Assembly (NCBI GenBank): GCA_004194705.1
Contig: SADC01000011.1
Coordinates: 243,310 to 307,309 of the forward strand
Direction: 5' to 3'
Source of the DNA: Ditylenchus dipsaci
Taxonomy: Eukaryota; Nematoda; Chromadorea; Rhabditida; Anguinidae
DNA: 64,000 bases
Notes under the pieces: generated by a model
Seen by the model: the letters and a program-made list of their open reading frames with translations, nothing else
Told to the model about the DNA's origin: nothing
Database searches by the model: none
Shown: positions 35,598-45,611 of the stretch, piece after piece
Numbering within the stretch: the first letter of the stretch is position 1
How the letters are laid out: each line of letters starts with the position of its first letter
Position numbers and translations under genes: made by a program

Positions 35598-38500
35598 ATG
35601 TCGAGAAAGGCGCCTGCCAAGCAATATGTCAATGATGGTGCTACCGAAAAAACCGAACATCCCGCTTTCTCCGCTACTGATACGGCTGGTGATCTGACTC
35701 AGTATGTTGCCGACAAAAGCAAGGAATTGGCTGCCTCTGCTGCTGGCAAAGCTGGTGATCATTCCTATTGTGAGGTAATCTTTTAATTTTTTCCGAATGC
35801 TTGATTCAAAAATAACTCTCGAGAAGAACCGGTTAAAGTCTCATAGCGAAGAGTCTCCTGGGGCATAGAATACTGTAATGTGTTCCCAGATTTCTACCTC
35901 GAGTTATTTTTCAGTCTTCAGCCTATTTCAATCTGCTTTTAACTGTAAGATTTTCTTACTATGATGCTTATTACCAATGAAACCTTATTGGAAGTATTTC
36001 TTTTCTTAATAGAGATAAGTGCTACAAATTTAATGGACTCTCTAAAAGAATATCAAATATTTTCCTGGTTCGACTAAAAATGCAGGTTGGTTTGAAATAT
36101 AAAATTAAGCGCTAGTCCGCCCTCGTCACAACAACTCTTAACTTTAGTGGTTTTTTTTTTGACGAATTCTTACATAGTCTATTTAGTAGTTTTATGGTTA
36201 GGGAATCGAGTACTCGAAGTCGAGCAATTTCGAGTAATATCCGAAATTTTCGAGTATTGACGTTTGGTCACTATCGAGCCTAGAAATCAAAAGTTGTGAC
36301 TGTCCCATTTTTTAGCGAAAAATGTGCTCGGACCAAATTTTCGAATACCGAAAATTTCGACGAGTCGAGTCCTCAAGACAAAGATTTTGAATTTCGAATA
36401 TTGCTTCGAGTCGAGTGCTGAAAAGTTATGATTAATTGCTAACCTTACGAGTCTCATACTTTTGATTTCACCATCTCAAAGGCTATTCGAGGCGTCTATC
36501 TTAACCGCAATTTTTCTTTAATCCTGTTGACCTTAGAACCTTTATTGACCTCTGACTCCTGACTTTGAAGACCTATACCTCAGTTCAGATTTCATATAAT
36601 ATTTTGCAAATTTGTGTTTTGCGTTTTTTTAACTCTCTCAAGCTCTACCGGTTCTGCCTTCCCGGTTTTAGACTTTCATACATGAATTTTGAGACTGAAT
36701 CCAAATTGGCTTGAAAAAAATCCCCATGAAAAACTCAAAAGAATATACGGTGAGCTACAATCCCATTAGAGTGTCAGGATACCTTTTGCAAAAGATAGCT
36801 GCGATTAATTATAGTTATGGTGATAATGAAGCTGTAGCAAAAGTACATTTTTTAATTATTCTTGCTTCAGGGTAATTTGATGGAACTTCTGTTCAAAAAG
36901 AGCTTAAAGGCACTCAAGGATAAGGATCTCATGGCTGTCATGACAACGCTTCTGGTTGATTACTTGATTTCCCAGGCTCCAATACTTTTGTCGAAGAAAA
37001 TGCGCACCTCAGAGGCCAAATATTTGTGGGGTTAGTGTTTCAAGCTTCTTTTAACCTTTTTTATATGCTCTCTTCACAGACTTGTCTGACGCGATCGTCA
37101 ATTATGTGTCTGACAAGAACAAAGGTGTCTCAACTGGTGCTTCTATGAAGGTTGGTGTTGATTTCTTTCGGTCTTAATTCTCTGTACTGGACTTTCTTAT
37201 CCTGCTGTTCAGACTTTGAAGAAAATCGCTGGCGATTCTCTGGATACCATCAAAGGATCTTGCCCATTCTGCCTCGGAAGTAGAACTTGTCGCTGCGGAG
37301 GCTCTTCTTTACTTGCGCAACCACTTAGCTGGTGCTGCCGGACGCTTAAGGATGCTCCCTTTGTTCAGAACGAGGACATGTCAAATGCTGTCAAGATGGG
37401 CGAGGTCAGTGAGCATGATGGTATGCGATCTCCTTAACCTTTCGACTTAAATTTTTGAAATTGTATTGCAGTCGAGATGCCAAAAAATACCGCTGATGCT
37501 GGCAAGGCTGGTGAACATTCTTACTGTGAGGTACTCTTTCAATTTTTTTCCCAAATAGTTGATTCAAAAATGATTTTTTGAAAATTTTTCAATCAAATAT
37601 TTGGATTGCTCGGAAAGACCGGTTCGAGCCGGTCCTGGCCGGCCCGTTCTCGAGCCGGCCGGTGCCCAGCCCTGGAATGAACCAAAATTGGCATTAAAAA
37701 AATGATCCCATGAGCAATTTAAAAGGATATACGGTGAACTATAATCCCATTAGAGTTTCATGGTACCTTGTGCAAAAGATGACTGCAATTAAGTATACAG
37801 GGTGTCCCAAAAAATATGCCCACTTTCACATCTCCGTAACTTTTTTTCTAGATCGAATTTCGAAAAGCAGTAAACGCAGATTGGCTTAGTTTTTTATTGT
37901 ATTTTTTGTGGTGTATCACGCTTGTAACAAAATTGCGACCAAAAATTTACTTTCCGCCTCAATCCCCCTGTTGTTAAAAATGCGACACTTTTTAACATCG
38001 TTAAAAAAATCGGCGTATTTTTAGATAACAGGGGGACCAAGGCAAAAAGTCGAATTTTAAGTCGGAAATTTTTTTTGAGCGTGATACACCACAAAAATAG
38101 TCATAAAAATGAGTCGATCTGCGTTTACAAATTTTCGAAATTTGATCTAGAAAAAAATTACGAAACGTTTGTGACACGTCTTGGGACGCCCTGTAGTTAT
38201 GGCGATAATAAGCTGTAGCGAAAGTACATTTTTGTAATTATTCTCTCTCTAGGGTGATTTGATGGAACTTCTGTTCAAAAAGAGCTTAAAGGCACTCAAG
38301 GATAAGGATCTCATGGCTGTCATGACAACGCTTCTGGTTGATTACTTGATTTCCCAGGCTCCAATACTTTTGTCGAAGAAAATGCGCACCTCAGAGGCCA
38401 AATATTGTGGGGTTAGTGTTTCAAGCTTCTTTTAACCTTTTTTATATGCTCTCCTCTCACAGACTTGTCTGACGCGATCGTCAATTATGTGTCTGACAAG

Positions 38501-38996
38501 AACAAAGGTGTCTCAACTGGTGCTTCTATGAAGGTTGGTGTTGATTTCTTTCGGTCTTAATTCTCTGTACTGGACTTTCTTATCCTGCTGTTCAGACTTT
38601 GAAGAAAATCGCTGGCGATTCTCTGGATGCCAGCAAGTATTCTGTCGTTTATGCCCCGGAAGATGATTTGGTTGTTACGAAGGCGCTAAGCTCCATAAAC
38701 GATTACTTAGCTAGTGCTGCCGGGAAATCTGAGAATGCTGGCGTGGTTCAGAACGACGAGTCAGCTGCTGTCAAGATGGGTAAGGTTGGTGAGGATGATG
38801 GTATGCAATTTCTTTAATCTTTTGACTTAAACTTGAAAAATTGAATTGCAGTTGAGAAGCCAATGGATGACAGGCGCAAGAGAGTCGCATCCAGTGACAG
38901 TGATGGTATGTGGTTACTATTTTTCTCAACTAACGTGAATTTAAAAACTCCTTCATAGCTCCCTCAAAGAAACTCAAGGAATCGGGAGGCAAGTAG
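35598..38996 (+). CDS. Unrecognised protein with internally duplicated exon block
   Basis: Ten exons: 35598-35774, 36871-37030, 37080-37150, 37213-37420, 37472-37530, 38253-38412, 38463-38533, 38596-38800, 38852-38905 and 38959-38996, with stop TAG. Exons 2-4 plus intron were duplicated as exons 6-8. GNLMELLFKKSLKALKDKDL is repeated almost exactly, and the peptide ending GKAGDHSYCE recurs as GKAGEHSYCE. Exon 4 reads out of frame relative to exon 8 for about 30 residues, between two compensating indels. Exon 6 lacks one T of a TTT run relative to exon 2, which breaks the frame unless it is an assembly error. The C-terminus (DDRRKRVASSDSDAPSKKLK) resembles a bipartite nuclear signal. A splice acceptor at about 35559 precedes the ATG. 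Function not recognised. Confidence 0.75.
36196..36447. mobile_element. TCGAGTCGAG-motif element in first long intron
   Basis: From GGTTAGGGAATCGAGTACTC to TTGCTAACC, with repeated TCGAGT/ACTCGA and TTTCGA words near both ends. It is absent from the duplicated intron 37531-38252, so it inserted after the exon duplication or was lost there. TSD not resolved. Confidence 0.5.
37612..37675. mobile_element. hAT terminus fragment (CAGGGCTGGGCAC type)
   Basis: On the minus strand it reads CCAGGGCTGGGCACCGGCCG followed by GGCCGG repeats. It is the same terminus family as the hAT-like element at 46485-50192. Only one end is present. Confidence 0.55.
37798..38193. mobile_element. Tc1/mariner-like MITE, 396 bp, TA target site with empty paralogous site
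   Basis: TA flanks CAGGGTGTCCCAAAAAATA and the inverse TTGGGACGCCCTG. The arms pair through GATCGAATTTCGAAA and GTGGTGTATCACGC. The duplicated intron of the first block (around 36816) has continuous sequence at the same point, which gives a direct view of the empty site. Confidence 0.85.
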
Positions 38997-39077
38997 TAAA
39001 GTGCAATACTGAAGTCGAGATTTAAGCGCCTGAGATATTGTTCAAAATTATTTGTTTCCACATGTTGTGTTCTTGCG

Positions 39078-39083
39078 AATAAA
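39078..39083 (+). promoter_or_regulatory. Poly(A) signal of the duplicated-exon gene
   Basis: AATAAA lies 82 nt after the stop codon, in TTGCGAATAAAGC. Confidence 0.6.
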
Positions 39084-39779
39084 GCTCTCATTGTTCGTTG
39101 TTGTTTCTATTGCTATCCTCTTCTCAACATTTCCTCTTCATAACATTTCATTCCGCCATTAGTTCCCCCAACCACCTAGACCAAATTATCATAAATGATT
39201 GGGAGAAACGTGTGCAACAAATTTTTTTTCGACAGAATGCATTCCTAATTAAGTCTATTCCAGATCTTTGAAGTGTAACGATTGTTTTAATCAAATATTC
39301 GGATTGCTCGGAAAGCGATACAATGCCGTTTCCTAGTGTATTCTGTGTTTTGCTAAAGTCGCCACCGACATCAATTAAATCCCCAGACATCTCTATCTAC
39401 CTAAACCACCTGAGCATTGGATACCCGGATGTGGGCATTCGAACTAGCCGAAAGTCAAAAATGACTGGTTATTGGGACGTTTTCTAAAGGAGGGGGGGGG
39501 GATGGTGAATTTTTGCGAAAAAGCAATTGAGCGGTTCAAAAATGCAGTTCAATCTCTCAGGTTTCCATATAAATCCATTCTAAACCCTCGCAAACAACGC
39601 AAAACAACACGATTTTGAGCGATCGCGTCGGACTGCAATTCTGATCCGCTGAATCACTTTTTCGTAAAAATTTTGCTTCCCTTTAGTGAACCCCCGTAAA
39701 CCTTTCATTTTCGGGTTTCGGCCGATCCACAATGTGTTCTGACCGAATCTTAAAAGAAGCGGGTTGGTGTAGAGCTTAA

Positions 39780-40013
39780 AGGGGCATACCCGTGCGTTAA
39801 GGCGCGAACCAGCAGTTTTTTTTCGATTTTTTTCGAATAGTCCCATTTTTCACTCGTCCCACGTCAAATCTAATATAGATGATCTTATACTGCTTTTAAA
39901 AACTAGACAGAAAACTTAAAAAATCTAGACGAGAACGAATTTAAAAATTTATCGAGAAAGAAAAAAACTGCTGGTTCGCGCCTTTTCTCCCCATCGAGCA
40001 CGATCATGCCCCT
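39780..40013. mobile_element. piggyBac-like MITE, 234 bp, TTAA target site
   Basis: TTAA at 39776-39779 and 40014-40017. Ends AGGGGCATACCCGTGCG and GATCATGCCCCT, with an inner arm GGCGCGAACCAGCAG pairing with CTGCTGGTTCGCGCC. Confidence 0.8.
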
Positions 40014-40568
40014 TTAATATACTAGTGGCTGTAGTTGCTAGTTCGAATCCTTATAAGCGCGAACCTTTTTTTAACCAATTTTTTGCGTCATTTGTTATAG
40101 CGAAGGGACAGCTACCTGGAAGTGCCGTATTAAAAAGTAAGAGAGCCCTACTTTGCGAAAAAGAAAAAATATTCGTAAAACTCGAGTTGGGCGAGTATAA
40201 AGCTGGGTTAAGCGAATAGAACTCGAGAAAATTGACAAAAAAAATTGAGTTTACTCGTGAAACTCGGGTGTAGGAAGCCGAGATAGGCGAGTAGAACGGT
40301 AGGCCCAGTGCGGTAGGCCCAGTCAACAAAACTATGTTCGACACCTTCTTTTACTCTAAATTGGCACCCTTTTTGCTCCATCTCCGCCCCAATACAGCCC
40401 TAAATCCATTTCAAATGGTCAAAGAAGTACTTTTAGGTGGCCTCAAAAACCTTTTCACGGGTCAGAATTCAAAAGTAATGTCATCTAGTCTTTTTAAAAG
40501 TTATGGTAGTTTGTTTAAAATCAATAAATAAGAGTATATTTGAAAAAGTTGTTAATTTGAAAAAAAAA

Positions 40569-40662
40569 GTGTAACGAGTCGTCAATGTAATGAGTTGGTG
40601 TAACGACTCGTCAGTGTAACGAGTCGGTGTAATGAGTCAGTATTCGTGACGAGTTGGTTGTA
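40569..40662 (+). repeat. Short tandem array of TGTAACGAGTCG units
   Basis: Six imperfect units of about 12-16 nt, variously TGTAACGAGTCG, TGTAATGAGTTGG and TGTAACGACTCG, without an inverted partner nearby. The rest of 38997-40760 outside the piggyBac-like MITE holds nothing I recognise as a gene. Confidence 0.6.
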
Positions 40663-40767
40663 TTCCAGAGTCGACAGTTGGGGGTCTACAGTTGGGTTTT
40701 TACCACTAACCCGCTAAGGTGTATGAGCTTATGTGCTTGTAATAAATAAAAAAAAGCAACTAAAGAC

Positions 40768-42341
40768 CAGTGATGTAAAAGCACCGGTGCGGGCACCGGT
40801 GCCGGTGCCAAGTTTTTGCTGGCACCGGTGCTGGTGCCGGTGCCAAATTTTAACGAAAAAGCACCGGCACCGGTACCGCACCGGTGCCGGTGCCGATTTT
40901 TTATCTGGCACCGCTGCCTATTTTTAACTAAAATTTGAATATTTTTTTCTAATTTCAGTGAAACACGAAGTGCGTATGCCACTTTTTGTTCGAGTAAAGG
41001 GGGGGGGCACTTCATATATGCATCGCCCTAGGTCACGGGTTCGACTACCACTGGCTGCAAACCTCATTTTTTTTCTCCTTTTATTTACAAGTTCAGTGTC
41101 GAAATGTAGCCAAGGTTTTGGGCTTTCATTTGATCTATCATACATATGAAAAGTTACTTTGAAGTATTAGCTAAAATTCAAAAAACACTGAACCATGTCC
41201 AATTCGATGGAATCCTCAATAGGACTATCCTAGTACTTTTCGGTAGTATCCTAGAACTGATGTTTTAATTTACGTTTTAATTTAAATTGTTATTTACACA
41301 CTCATTGCCCGGCTTGTAGCCCGGCTTGTCCTACCTCTCAATAGTACTCATCTCTTCCCGGGTCAAACATTTGCTAGCTACCTTGCTTTCTGATAATTGA
41401 TTTTTTGATAAATAAAGCGTTGATAAATAAATAGAATTGGTGGAGGCTTAGGCTATTTGAGACTAGAGCTCCGGTCGATACGATACATCGTATCGATCCT
41501 TCTAAAATATGGCCGAAAATATCGTATCGTTATTTGATCGTTGGGAACGAAAAATATATTATGTATATAAGCCCAGTAAACCACATATTCATTTTTACAA
41601 CAAATCAAACAAACGATTAAAGCGAATGATTATGGAGCCAGAGGTGAGAGAATTGGATGCTTTTGTTAAGGAATGGTAATATTTCGATGTTATAATTGAT
41701 CATAAATCAATTTTATCATATGCCAGTAAATTAATGGTGCCACGGATTCGTTTTCTTTTGCTTTTTTGAATTTGGAAAATCTCAGGCTGAGAAACACGTT
41801 TCAGACCCATTGGATCAAGAAATGAACCAATACATTAAACAGTTTTAAAAAGGGTCAATTAAAAGCAATGCTTTGACTACTGAAAGCGACTAAGGAAGAG
41901 AGCTGATTTAAAATACAAATTGATTTAGTTGTTCCCGAAGCTATCACAAATCGCACTCGTGACCTTGCCATCCTCTGCCACGTCAGCTAGCGTGGAAAGA
42001 GTCTTCTCAGGTGTCACAATAAATACAATAAGGCAAAAAGGCCGTTCTGGACAACTGCTCGTGAAGCGTCATGTGCTGCTCAATTTCAATAAAATTCATA
42101 TTTCTGTATAAGCCAAACTTTTTTTGAGACAACAAATTTCATTTTCCGTTAAAAAATGAACTTTTTTCGTAAAAATATACTGAATGTGATAGGCACCGGT
42201 GCTGGTGCGAATGTTCAGCCCGGTGCCGGCACCGGTGCCGGAGTCGCATTTAAGGCCCGGTGCGGCACCGGTGCCGGTGCCGACGACAGGCACCGGTGCC
42301 GGTGCGGTGCCGGTGCAAAATTTTACATTTTTACAACACTG
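40768..42341. mobile_element. hAT element, 1.57 kb, 8-bp TSD, decayed
   Basis: Perfect 8-bp repeats CTAAAGAC at 40760-40767 and 42342-42349. Ends CAGTGATGTAAAAGCACCGG and, inverted, TTTTTACAACACTG, close to the classic hAT start CAGTG. Dense GCACCGGTGCCGGTGC arrays lie just inside both ends. Interior: the end of a hAT transposase and, at about 41470, part of another hAT-like terminus with ATCGTATCGAT motifs. Confidence 0.9.
41929..42111 (+). pseudogene. hAT transposase C-terminal dimerisation domain remnant
   Basis: FPKLSQIALVTLPSSATSAS then VERVFSGVTINTIRQKG matches the hAT family C-terminal dimerisation motif (P-x-L-x-x-x-A ... SA-S-x-ERVFS), followed by KRHVLLNFNK. The DDE core and BED finger are missing. 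Only short upstream fragments such as PEVRELDAFVKEW (about 41640) could be further remains. Non-functional. Confidence 0.8.
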
Positions 42342-42648
42342 CTAAAGACCGTTGCTCAAGTCTGCCAATAACTCGTTTTGGGCATACTTTGGTCTCAACA
42401 ATCGCATAAGCTCATAACACTTTAGTCGTTACATGGTACTTCTCAGCCCTTTTGTAGCATGAAAAATCTTTAATCCCGAACGACGATTTTGTCGGATTTT
42501 TTTCTTAAAATCACAATTTTTTACGTTTTTTTTTGTTTATCATCCAAATTCAGTAAGGGTGTGTATCACAATCCAATTGAGAATGCATTTAAGACGACAA
42601 ATTGAGTACTGTGCGGTCATTGAAAACTGCAGTGTTCGGTTCTTCTCG

Positions 42649-43296
42649 GGCAACCGGACATTTGTCACTTTTTGAAATATTTTGTCGCGCGACATTTGTC
42701 ACTTTTTGTCATTTTGTCGCCCGACATTTGTCACATTTTATCACTTGTCGCGCGACAAGTAAAGTCAATTCTAGGTCTTATTGTTATCACATAACTAGTT
42801 TTTTGGACTCTCACTCGACAAATGTACAAAAAATAAAATCAAACAAATTTAGTGAAAACATAAGAAAGATATAAGGTAAGGTAACATCAAGAATGTCAGG
42901 TGAAAAAGGTATCGGGAATAATAGCAAAAAGTGACAAATGTCGCGCGACATTTGTCACCCGACATTTGTCATTCGACATACCGTATTTCCTCTAATATAA
43001 CCACCGTGGGTTTATTTTTCAAACCCCTTCTGAGGGGTGGGTTTATTAGAGTCATTTTGAGATTTTTGTGGCTTCAACCAAATCCAAAAGCGGAATCGGT
43101 AGAGCTCGTGGGAACTAAGAAAACGCAAAAAACAGCTTTGCAGAATATTACTCTGTTCCGAGATACAGACACTGGAAGTTGAGGGGGTGGGTTTATTAGA
43201 GCGGGTGGTTATTAGAGGAAAGGAAATACGGTATGACACTACGGTGACAAATGTCGCGCGACAAATATTTCAAAAAGTGACAAATGTCCGGTTGCC
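42649..43296. mobile_element. MULE-type MITE, 648 bp, 9-bp TSD, with nested MITE
   Basis: Perfect 9-bp repeats TTCTTCTCG at 42640-42648 and 43297-43305. Ends GGCAACCGGACATTTGTCAC and the inverse. Subterminal arrays of GACATTTGTCGCGCGACA sit on both sides. A TACCGTATT MITE (42979-43233) is nested inside. The same terminus closes MULE 2 at 28966. Confidence 0.9.
42979..43233. mobile_element. TACCGTATT MITE nested in the 648-bp element
   Basis: TACCGTATTTCCTCTAATAT at the left, GGAAAGGAAATACGGTA at the right. GGGTGGGTTTATTAGAG repeats lie just inside. Confidence 0.8.
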
Positions 43297-43693
43297 TTCT
43301 TCTCGAGAAAAACTTGCTGAAATGTCTATTATAAAAAATATCTTTCAAATTCATATAAAAGCGGCAAAAACTTGGTAATCGAAAAATGTTTTGGCAGTCG
43401 AAATTTGACTTTTTTGGAATGAATATTTGGTCTTCAATCTAAAATGTTTTTCGCATTATCTGGTAGATTTCAATTATTTTCCTATCTTTTATTTGTCGTC
43501 CAAGTATGTTGTGTACAACTCCTTTGTACAAAAGTGTCTGTCGCTTACCTGGTTTTATTGTATTGCGCTTGGTTCAGGTTATATTTACGAAGAAAATCTG
43601 TGTAGCAAAGCAAAAGGACGGAAGTTACAGTGCTAACGAGAAAACGGTTTCGTTTTTGCTTTTCAGACCTTGATGATATTTGCTTATATCTAG

Positions 43694-44833
43694 ATTGGGT
43701 TGGGTGTCCATCAAATCTGTCGCCCGTAGCTTGACTAATTCGTTGAATGATTCGGTTCAGAGCAGTGGTCGAGAGAAGTTCGCCAAAGCGGTCGAGAAGA
43801 ATCACATCAAAGTTAGCTTTGACGAATCGTTATCTCGAATTATTTTATAAATTATTTTTCAGGCTATTCGTGACTTTACGAGGGCTCAGCTCATGTTTCT
43901 GGAAGAAAAGCGCAAGCATTCGTCCACGGATGTGCAGTTGGCTGAAAGGTGCTCCGCGAAAAGCAAGGACTTGATGGTGGTCTATCAGCAAGAAAAGTCG
44001 GCGATTATGGAGGCTCTGAGAACCGAGGTGCTTAATCAGGTTGGTGTGTTTGTATTTCTACGATCCGAAATTTCATTTGATAAATTTGCGATTTTTAGGA
44101 ACTGTTGGACAATCACATCAAGGAACCAAGCGCATCCAGGATAAGACAGAGCGACTTCAGAATCGGGCCAAGCTGTTGTTGCAGAAGCGCAAGGGTGCCT
44201 CTTTCCGCAGTCCTAATTCGATTGATTCCACGCAAAAAAACATGAGCCTATGCTGAAGCAAAGGGTGGGAGGCGAATATCTGGGTAAAAGCTTCAAAGAC
44301 GACAGCAAGAAGATAGATGAGAGCAAAGAAGTAAACACATCGGAGAGGAAGGACTTGACCAGTGTTTGCATGATGCAGGACAAGGGTTTGTTTATTAGTT
44401 TTGGTAATTTGGTGTTCTCTGCAGGATTTGGATAAAATTGCCAAAGGTTCGAGTTTAACTTCTGCCTTATGATAAAGAATCTTTGGGGCATAGAGCAAAA
44501 TACTGCTCCATTTTTTGATGGTCCACTTCCGATATTCTTTTTTACAATATTTGGTTAGTATGTACGCGGTGACTGAGAAGTGGATCGTTAATTTTATCAA
44601 CTTTTCAGCGATCGACATAATTAATCCTGGAGTCAAGCAGCGAATGCAGAAAGTTTCTCACATTCCTCTGGGTATGCTACAGCCTTTGTAATGTGGTATA
44701 AATTTTCAATATTTCCTTTGAAGATAATCGCAGACGTCTTGTTGTTCGTCGCTTCTATGAAAACGAGCATACCTGGTTAGAAATCTTGAAGTCTGACGCA
44801 TTCTTCGTGGACAGGATTCTGCTGGGCCATTAG
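43694..44833 (+). CDS. Short paralogue of the CEP350-like gene
   Basis: Exons 43694-43811, 43863-44039, 44099-44385, 44425-44446, 44609-44671 and 44724-44833 (stop TAG). AVEKNHIKAIRDFTRAQLMF matches VERKHVEAVRDHTRAQLFLM of the large gene. ELLDNHIKE matches NLLKHHVQE, and the end, QKVSHIPLDNRRRLVVRRFY then ENEHTWLEIL, matches EKTSHILLDERRQMLAGTFY then QNETTWLPVL. Thus it keeps the coiled coil and the C-terminal block but lacks the long Ser/Pro middle. Three homopolymer-linked 1-nt corrections are needed: near 44129, in the seven A at 44234, and at the GGG donor at 44384. It could be a real gene seen through assembly errors, or a young pseudogene. The 5' exon start is uncertain and there may be more exons upstream. 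Confidence 0.65.
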
Positions 44834-45288
44834 TCATGAAATTAACCTTTTGTTGCTGTTGTTGATGCTGTGGACTGTTGACACCGTTGGAAAATTCATT
44901 GTGTTCAATATTTTATCTACTATTTCGATGTGATCTTATGTTGTCGTTTGTTCGGTTGATAAAAGCTTTTACGGGTTTGTCTTCCTTTTGTTGGCTTTCT
45001 TGTGTGTTGCCACAATTAACCACAAGCTAGGTTAAGGTTGCCGCTATTGTCGTCAAAGGTCAATTTGACACTTTTTTGAGGATGTTAGTTATATCTTATC
45101 ATCAACTCATATGATATTGCTCGATTTTTTAGCCGCTTTCCTTTTGTATTGTTCTCTTAGCATTTTGTTCTAGTTCATCTATTTTTGGTTGAGCCTCTGA
45201 TAAAGACCTTCACCTTGCTATTAACCCTGTTTTGCTGTCGCGTCAGCCTTGGAATATTTTTAAATATTTTTGCATTTACCAGCAAAAG

Positions 45289-45365
45289 TAGGGTTGGGAT
45301 GACGATCGGTTAGTTACCAGAGACTAACCGCAGGTTTAAAAAAAACCGGAAATCACCCAACCCTA
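45289..45365. mobile_element. hAT MITE, TAGGGTTGG family, 77 bp, 8-bp TSD
   Basis: Perfect 8-bp repeats AGCAAAAG at 45281-45288 and 45366-45373. Starts TAGGGTTGGGATGACG, ends AATCACCCAACCCTA. The interior is two GGTTAGT/ACTAACC inverted words. Confidence 0.9.
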
Positions 45366-45611
45366 AGCAAAAGTCATGGAAGAAACATGTTTGAGTTAGC
45401 CAACTAAAAAAATAAAAAAAAACAAAAAATACGTATCATGGTTTTAAAAATCGAGATCTTGAGTGGCCAAAGTTCCGCCAAGCTGCAAATAGGGGGTGTT
45501 GTCTGTAACTTGTTTATGACTTATAATTATAATTCATATACTTTTGAATGTGTCAGAGCATTTATTTATAACTAGAATTCTTAGACATCTACTCCATTCT
45601 CTCTGTGGAAA

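Noticed and set aside
40686..41015. ORFs with Gly-Ala-Gly or Pro-Val-Pro repeats at the hAT ends
   Set aside because: They are readings of the GCACCGGTGC subterminal array in several frames and both strands.
45480..45611. Promoter of NAA50
   Set aside because: No TATA box or initiator could be distinguished from the AT-rich background.
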